Assembly: GCF_002776525.5 (NCBI RefSeq)
Contig: NC_045441.1
Location: 67,771,467-67,835,466 of the forward strand
Direction of reading: 5' to 3'
Length of the DNA: 64,000 nt
Origin: Piliocolobus tephrosceles
Lineage: Eukaryota > Chordata > Mammalia > Primates > Cercopithecidae
The notes beneath the pieces were generated by a model, which worked only from the letters and a program-made list of their open reading frames with translations, ran no database searches and was not told the origin of the DNA. Shown here piece after piece: positions 58,903 through 64,000 of the stretch. Each line of letters starts with the position of its first letter. Position 1 is the first letter of the stretch. The translations under genes and the position numbers were made by a program.

Positions 58903-60384
58903 TAAATATGAGTCATTCCTCAAATGCCAGCTGTCAATTAAATGTACTATAACAACATTATTGATAGACTTAAAACAAATCCATTTGTCAGTTCATTATA
59001 GAAAGTTTATTTGTTTAGCTACTTTTAAAATTTGATCTGAGTTTGGGTGCATGTACATTTCTATGTATTGGATTTCAGTTTCATCTTGTTTTCAGTACTT
59101 TGTTTTTCCTTTTTTCAAATCTGGTCTCAAGTGATGATTTTTAAGTACATGGGAAAACACTTTGGTGACATATATCATCTTCACCTTTCTCTTATAGCTC
59201 TCCTTTCTCATCTCCCTCTTCCCCTTTCCTTTCTTTCCTTTTCCCCACCACCCTTCTCCTCACATTTCTTTGCCTGCCCTCCTGATCTTACTCCTCCTCC
59301 TCTACCATTTCCCCATCCCCCTTTCACCATTGTACCAGATGTACAACTCCTGCTTCAGTGACAGCATCAATAATTAAGAAAATGAAACAAGAAAACAGCT
59401 GATGTGAGCTCAGATGAGATCTGCAGATGAATAAACATGGTTTGCTTAGAATCTCATTTACAATGTGTAATAACCAATATCAAGGAATAAATACAGCAAA
59501 GAGCCTTTATTTATGTATGTGTGTGGGAGCGTAATTACATGCACATGTTCATATTTAGATAGCCTGAAAATCATACAAGCGAATATTGGTGGTTTAACAC
59601 TTAATATCTTCCAGGGGAAAAAAGTGATGATTTTGCTGCTAACTGAATGCAGCAATGTAATTTCACATGAAATCCACAACTTGGAAAAAGGAAACATTAA
59701 TATCAAACATGGGTACCATATAATTGTGCTAAACTAGGAGAAGTCTCTGCTTTTTAGTTTTCTGTTAAAGTTTTATTCCCAGAGCAGAGAACTGCTAAAG
59801 CTGTCAGCAGCTGCACAAACACTGTCCTCATTTCATTTAAGGATAGTTACACATCAAAAGATGCCTTCTGGAGCACCCTATGGTCTCGTAAGAATGAAAA
59901 GTCTGAGTTATTAATGCAAGATGTTAGATAGTAAGTCCAATGATTTAGAATCATTGTTTTATTTTTATGTGTTTTGGTAAAAACTTTATTTTGAAAATGT
60001 GCCAAAATTACCAAATACAAAAAACAACATATGACTACAGTTCTGTATCTAAGTTAATATATTAATTAATAGATTCTATTTCCTTTATGTAGTTTAGAGG
60101 AAAAGTCTTCTTCAGTGCAAGGAATTCATGCAAATGCTTGTAGCAACACTAGCACAGAGCCCACATATTATGGGGAAAAAGGGAAGGGGAGCAAAAGGAG
60201 GAACAAAAAAACCATAATCCTTGTGTATAGCTTATGATGCAACCAGATTCTTCTCTCAGCTTTTGAAATTTTGCAAAGTGAGACTATATCTCAGCTTCCA
60301 AAATAGCAAACTTTGTTAACTATAAAACTAAAATGATATAAACAAACAAATTACCTTAAAGAGTTGTTTTTCTGGAGAATTAAC
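58903..60384. other. Noncoding DNA with a pyrimidine-rich tract
   Basis: No gene recognised. The stretch 59190-59330 is strongly C/T-biased (CTCCCTCTTCCCCTTTCC and similar). The 104-codon plus frame over it (59047-59361) is a product of composition. Confidence 0.5.
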
Positions 60385-60520
60385 ATCATTTATTCATTCA
60401 AGCCATGTATCTACTATGTAGTAAAGAACACCACAGTTAGTGCAAACAAGCTATGAGGAAGCCTAACACAGCAGTAGTCCTCTGTTAATTTACAGTAGAG
60501 GAGAGAGAAGATCAATACAA
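60385..60520 (+). mobile_element. Ancient repeat fragment, same type as 53285-53400
   Basis: CATTTATTCATTCAAGCCAT and ATCTACTATGTAGTAAAGAA resemble the family start. Weak. Confidence 0.3.
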
Positions 60521-60574
60521 AGATAATTATTATAGGAACTGTTTAATTAAAAAACAGTAGCTGATCTCTTATCT

Positions 60575-60750
60575 GGCATGACACAGTGGCCAGAAGATGG
60601 ATCTGGAGTTAGGCAAACTTGATTCTGAAAATCTATTCCACTACCTGTGTGACCAGAGAAAAGTTGTTTAAACTCATTTATAAAATGGGATAACACAACT
60701 TACAAATTTTCAATGAGGATTAAATATGAAGCTACATATATTTTGCCTTA
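60575..60750 (-). mobile_element. MIR SINE, antisense
   Basis: GCATGACACAGTGGCCAGAA, CTGGAGTTAGGCAAACTTGA, CTACCTGTGTGACCAGAGAA and ATAAAATGGGATAACACAAC follow antisense MIR order. Confidence 0.75.
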
Positions 60751-60768
60751 AAATATATGATACATAAA

Positions 60769-60883
60769 CATGGCATGGTGGTGCACACCTGTAGTCTCAG
60801 CTACTCAGAAAGCTAAGGTGACAAGATCACTTGAGCTCAAGAGTTCTGAGCAGCATAGCTAAATCCTGTTTCAAAAAAAAAAA
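60769..60883 (+). mobile_element. FLAM-type fossil Alu monomer
   Basis: GGCATGGTGGTGCACACCTG leads directly to TAGTCTCAGCTACTCAGAAA, GATCACTTGAGCTCAAGAGT and AGCATAGCTAAATCCTGTTT, then an A tail. That is the order of a free left Alu monomer (7SL-derived) and not of a dimeric Alu. Length about 115 bases. Confidence 0.75.
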
Positions 60884-61584
60884 TGTGAAATGAAATACAT
60901 GACATGTAAACCCTTCCATACTGCCTAGTCTATAATGGACAATGAACATGTGGCACTTGTCATTTGTGATTAAAGTGGTAATGAAATATTAGAAACATTA
61001 ATATTTAAATAAAAAATTAAAATCCAGAATAAAAAAGTCGATAAAATTAACATTTATAGGTGCCAACATTGCTTTGACAATTTTTAAAAAACATGCTGAT
61101 GTTTATTAACATATTAAAATTTGGATAATTTGTTGTGTAATGAATTCGAGTTTGAGTTTAGTAATCAAATTTGAAAAATTTACAGTGGAGAGTACATACT
61201 CTGACAACAGAACTCCTAAAATGGCAATAAAAAAGTTGTAATCATATATGTTCTCAATTGCATTACACCAGCTGAATGACTCATTTGGTAGGAAAGGGTT
61301 TAATTACTAACATTTTGCCTATGCCATGGAAAGACAATCCTAGGATCATTCTATTACGATAGTTGTTGGTATATACCATACACTGTGAGTAGGGAGAAAG
61401 TCAGCCAATATTATTAGCCTGCAAGCAATAAAAGTTATTGTTTTTCTTAAGCACAACATTTTATATTTTTAGCAGAAGATCATATGACTTAATTTATAAA
61501 TTTTAATATGTTGTTTGAGCTGTCAGTATTTACCAATCTTTATTTTATATATTTTGGTATAGTAAAAAGTTTCTCATAAAATGA
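60884..61584. other. AT-rich noncoding DNA
   Basis: No gene or clear repeat recognised. Confidence 0.45.
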
Positions 61585-61594
61585 ACCAATGTGA

Positions 61595-61905
61595 AGCCAG
61601 GCATGGTGGCTCACACTTGTAATCCCAGCACTTTGGGAGGCCGAGGCAGGCGGATCACCTAAGGTCAGGAGTTCAAGACAAGTCTGGCGAACATGGGGAA
61701 ACCCTGTCTCTACTAAAAATACAAAAATTAGCTGGGCATAGTGGATTATGCCTGTAATCCCAGCTACTAGGGAGGCTGAGACAGGACGCTTCAACCCAGG
61801 AGGCGGAGGTTTCAGTGAGCCGAGATCACGCCACTGCACTCCAGATTGGGTGACAGAGCGAGATTCCGTCTCAAAACAAGCAAGCAAACAAACAAACAAA
61901 AAAGC
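61595..61905 (+). mobile_element. AluS element with (CAAA)n tail
   Basis: A full Alu with a small deletion in the AGGAGAATCGCTT region (reads ACAGGACGCTTCAACCC). The target-site duplication ACCAATGTGA is exact at 61585-61594 and 61906-61915. Confidence 0.95.
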
Positions 61906-61915
61906 ACCAATGTGA

Positions 61916-62850
61916 TCTGTCACACCCAAAGGGGCACTGCATATATTATAAAAAGTGGTGAACATATGATTGGGTGGAACAGACATTAAGTGGCATAAAT
62001 GAGTTCAGGTGAAGAAAGACAGTTATCAGAAGATGAAAAAATGATAGTGATACAACAGGCTAGTGCATGTCTAATTTTAATCAACAGAGGGGAATGAATT
62101 TGTTATGTACCCTAACTTTGTTTTGCCTTTCTATATTCTACTCTAGACTGTTGGGTTTTCCATTATATATACATATATATATGTACACTACATATATAAA
62201 TATACTTAATATTGTATTTCCCTGACTCCCTTGCCAATTATCTTTCTCTTTATCTCAACTGGAGAGACTGGAGGGAAATATAAAGATGGGAGAGGAAAGA
62301 AGCATTGTGGTTCAGACTTCTTCAGCGTACTCAAGTGGCAGTGAGGGCAGGGCAAAGCGCTGGTAGCCTCCAGGCCAAAGGTATTATCAGCTTCCTAATT
62401 TTTAGGACCACACGTTCCTTTCTTTGCTCTTCTTGTTCATCCAACAACTTTATAACAAACTCCTTGTAATTATTTTCCTCTGTTTGAAATATTTGAATGA
62501 TTCCTGACTTTGTAATGTAATCGGCACAGTTGATGAACTTGTATATCATGCCGATATCAACTTAGAGAATTTTAAAAACCAGGAAGGATAATCAGGAATG
62601 AGGAGTTTGTGCAAAGTCAGATTCAAATATCATGTTCAAATTACAGTAAACAAATTTCAAAGAGTTCAGAAAAATATAAAAGCTAACCTTAGCATCTTAA
62701 AATGGATATAGTACCAAGCTCTCAGGCATTTCTCAAGGAGAAAGTGACTAGACTGATGTTGTGATTGTCAAGGTACAGTTTCTATAAAGGTGAACCCATA
62801 TGAAGCACAAACTGTGTACCCTCGAGCTGGCACTAGCAAATAAAAAAAAA
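61916..62850. other. Noncoding DNA with (TA)n
   Basis: No gene recognised. An AT-rich dinucleotide block (TATATACATATATATATGT and similar) lies at 62165-62210. Confidence 0.45.
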
Positions 62851-62856
62851 ATGTTA

Positions 62857-63162
62857 GGCCGGGCGCGGTGGCTCAAGCCTGTAATCCCAGCACTTTGGGA
62901 GGCCGAGACGGGCGGATCACGAGGTCAGGAGATCCAGACCATCCTGGCTAACACGGTGAAACCCCGTCTCTACTAAAAAATACAAAAAACTAGCCGGGCG
63001 AGGTGGCGGGCGCCTGTAGTCCCAGCTACTCCGGAGGCTGAGGCAGGAGAATGGCGTAAACCTGGGAGGCGGAGCTTGCAGTGAGCTGAGATCCGGCCAC
63101 TGCACTCCAGCCTGGGCAACAAAGCGAGACTCCGTCTCAAAAAAAAAAAAAAAAAAAAAAAA
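62857..63162 (+). mobile_element. Young AluY, Old World monkey type
   Basis: Near-consensus: GGCCGGGCGCGGTGGCTCAA, CTAGCCGGGCGAGGTGGCGG, GAGATCCGGCCACTGC and a 26-A tail. The duplication is A-run plus ATGTTA (62851-62856 and 63163-63168). Low divergence implies recent insertion. Confidence 0.95.
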
Positions 63163-63168
63163 ATGTTA

Positions 63169-64000
63169 AAAATAATAATAATGATAATATGCCTGTTACC
63201 TAGAAACCTAAAGTAGGTAAGAAAGTGAGTTTTCTTAATAAAAGCCACCAGTAACTTTTTTTTCATAACCCTAAATTTAACTCTAGCCCTAAATCTCTCT
63301 CTCTCTCTTTTAAACTAGGGAGGATAAAAATCTTTGGAATGGTTACTCCCATGTACTCTAAGTCTGCATCTATGTTTGAGAGATAGACCTAGAGGACACA
63401 GGCATTAGCTCTTTGAGTGAATGAGGCCAGCATATGCTTCATGATAGATAATAACTTTACTGGTGAGGTCTTTTTAAATTTTCAGCTCCTCCTACATTTC
63501 TTCTTCCACAAAACTCACACATAATACAGAATGTTTAAAGAATTACTCCTTAATCATAACTTTATATCCATAGAAGTCTAAGTTCTGTGGGCTTCAAGAG
63601 AGGCTCAAAAAATGCCACTTATCTAGAACAAATGAAGTTTCTCTAATCCACAAAGTGGATCTAAGCGAATTTATAATCTTTAAGTGTTCATCTCCATCAC
63701 CCACACCTAAGCATGATAAAAACTTGCTCTATTCATGGGGTTATCATAGTGGTTTCTAAGTTTGGCATCAAGCCTAGAATTTACTATCTTTGTGTCACTT
63801 TTCTAAGGAAGATGATAGCCCGGGTGAAAGAAATCCCTCTAAGAGCAAGCCCTGTTCCTGGTGCCACTTCTCAGCAGGCCTTCTCTCAGGTCTGACATGT
63901 GAGAACTGCTGTTTACCTAAGAGTCATTGATGGCAAATTCTTGCCATGTCACTGAAACAGAAAGATGTTTAGGAAAAAACAAAAACAAAAACAAAAAACT
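63169..64000. other. Noncoding DNA
   Basis: No gene recognised. A short (CT)n tract lies at 63295-63309 and an (AAAAAC)n run at 63975-63998. The 60-codon frame at 63713-63895 has no domain. Confidence 0.45.

Noticed and set aside
59047..59361. 104-codon proline/serine/phenylalanine-rich plus-strand frame
   Set aside because: Open because the DNA is pyrimidine-rich and lacks purine-containing stops; no domain.
1..64000. Search for CRISPR arrays, tRNA/rRNA genes, operons, integrases or other mobile defence systems
   Set aside because: None seen. The window is primate nuclear DNA and its structure is explained by retroelements and unique noncoding sequence.

Overview
This window is noncoding, repeat-dense primate DNA, most likely from an Old World monkey (macaque/baboon/vervet-type). 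The evidence is several young AluY copies with the cercopithecid-style variants (CTCAAGCCTGTAATCCC near the 5' end, GAGATCCGGCCACTGC in the right arm), L1PA-lineage LINE-1s, and MaLR (THE1/MST), MIR, FLAM and MER5 fossils. No exon, protein-coding gene, tRNA, rRNA, CRISPR array or microbial-type operon can be supported. Nearly every long open frame is retroelement remnant or chance. The window could be intergenic or intronic; the sequence alone does not say.

Layout. 1-11.8 kb: AT-rich DNA, then a 5.2 kb L1 (2242-7404) inserted in an older antisense L1, an unassigned segment with a (GAGAA)n tract holding 10 Ns, and a young AluY. 12-19.7 kb: an inverted Alu pair, more Alus, MIRs, an error-like poly-T block and a MaLR solo LTR. 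19.7-25 kb: mostly unique sequence with a 42-bp tandem duplication. 25.3-27.0 kb: an old antisense L1 carrying a younger L1 and an Alu. 27-38 kb: two MaLR LTRs, an Alu, a MIR nested in a MIR, long featureless stretches. 38.2-45.4 kb: L1 3' ends, then a full-length 6.2 kb L1 (39200-45390). 45.9-51 kb: MaLR solo LTR, MER5-like element, then a complete LTR-internal-LTR MaLR provirus (49104-50954) with an AluY inside. 51-64 kb: mostly unique DNA with an L1ME fragment, Alus, a FLAM monomer and a 100-N gap.

How the parts relate. The two large L1s give the most informative comparison. The first lacks exactly what a GT-AG intron would remove from the second (39274-40338), so it looks like a retrotransposed spliced L1 RNA (SpIRE). 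Both copies also share two ORF1 stop codons and a one-base ORF2 deletion, although their insertion sites differ. That suggests a common, already defective parent mobilised in trans, or gene conversion. Neither copy can be autonomous. The 100-N gap at 58.5 kb lies inside one AluY bracketed by its own target-site duplication, so it is probably an assembly artefact and not missing unique sequence.
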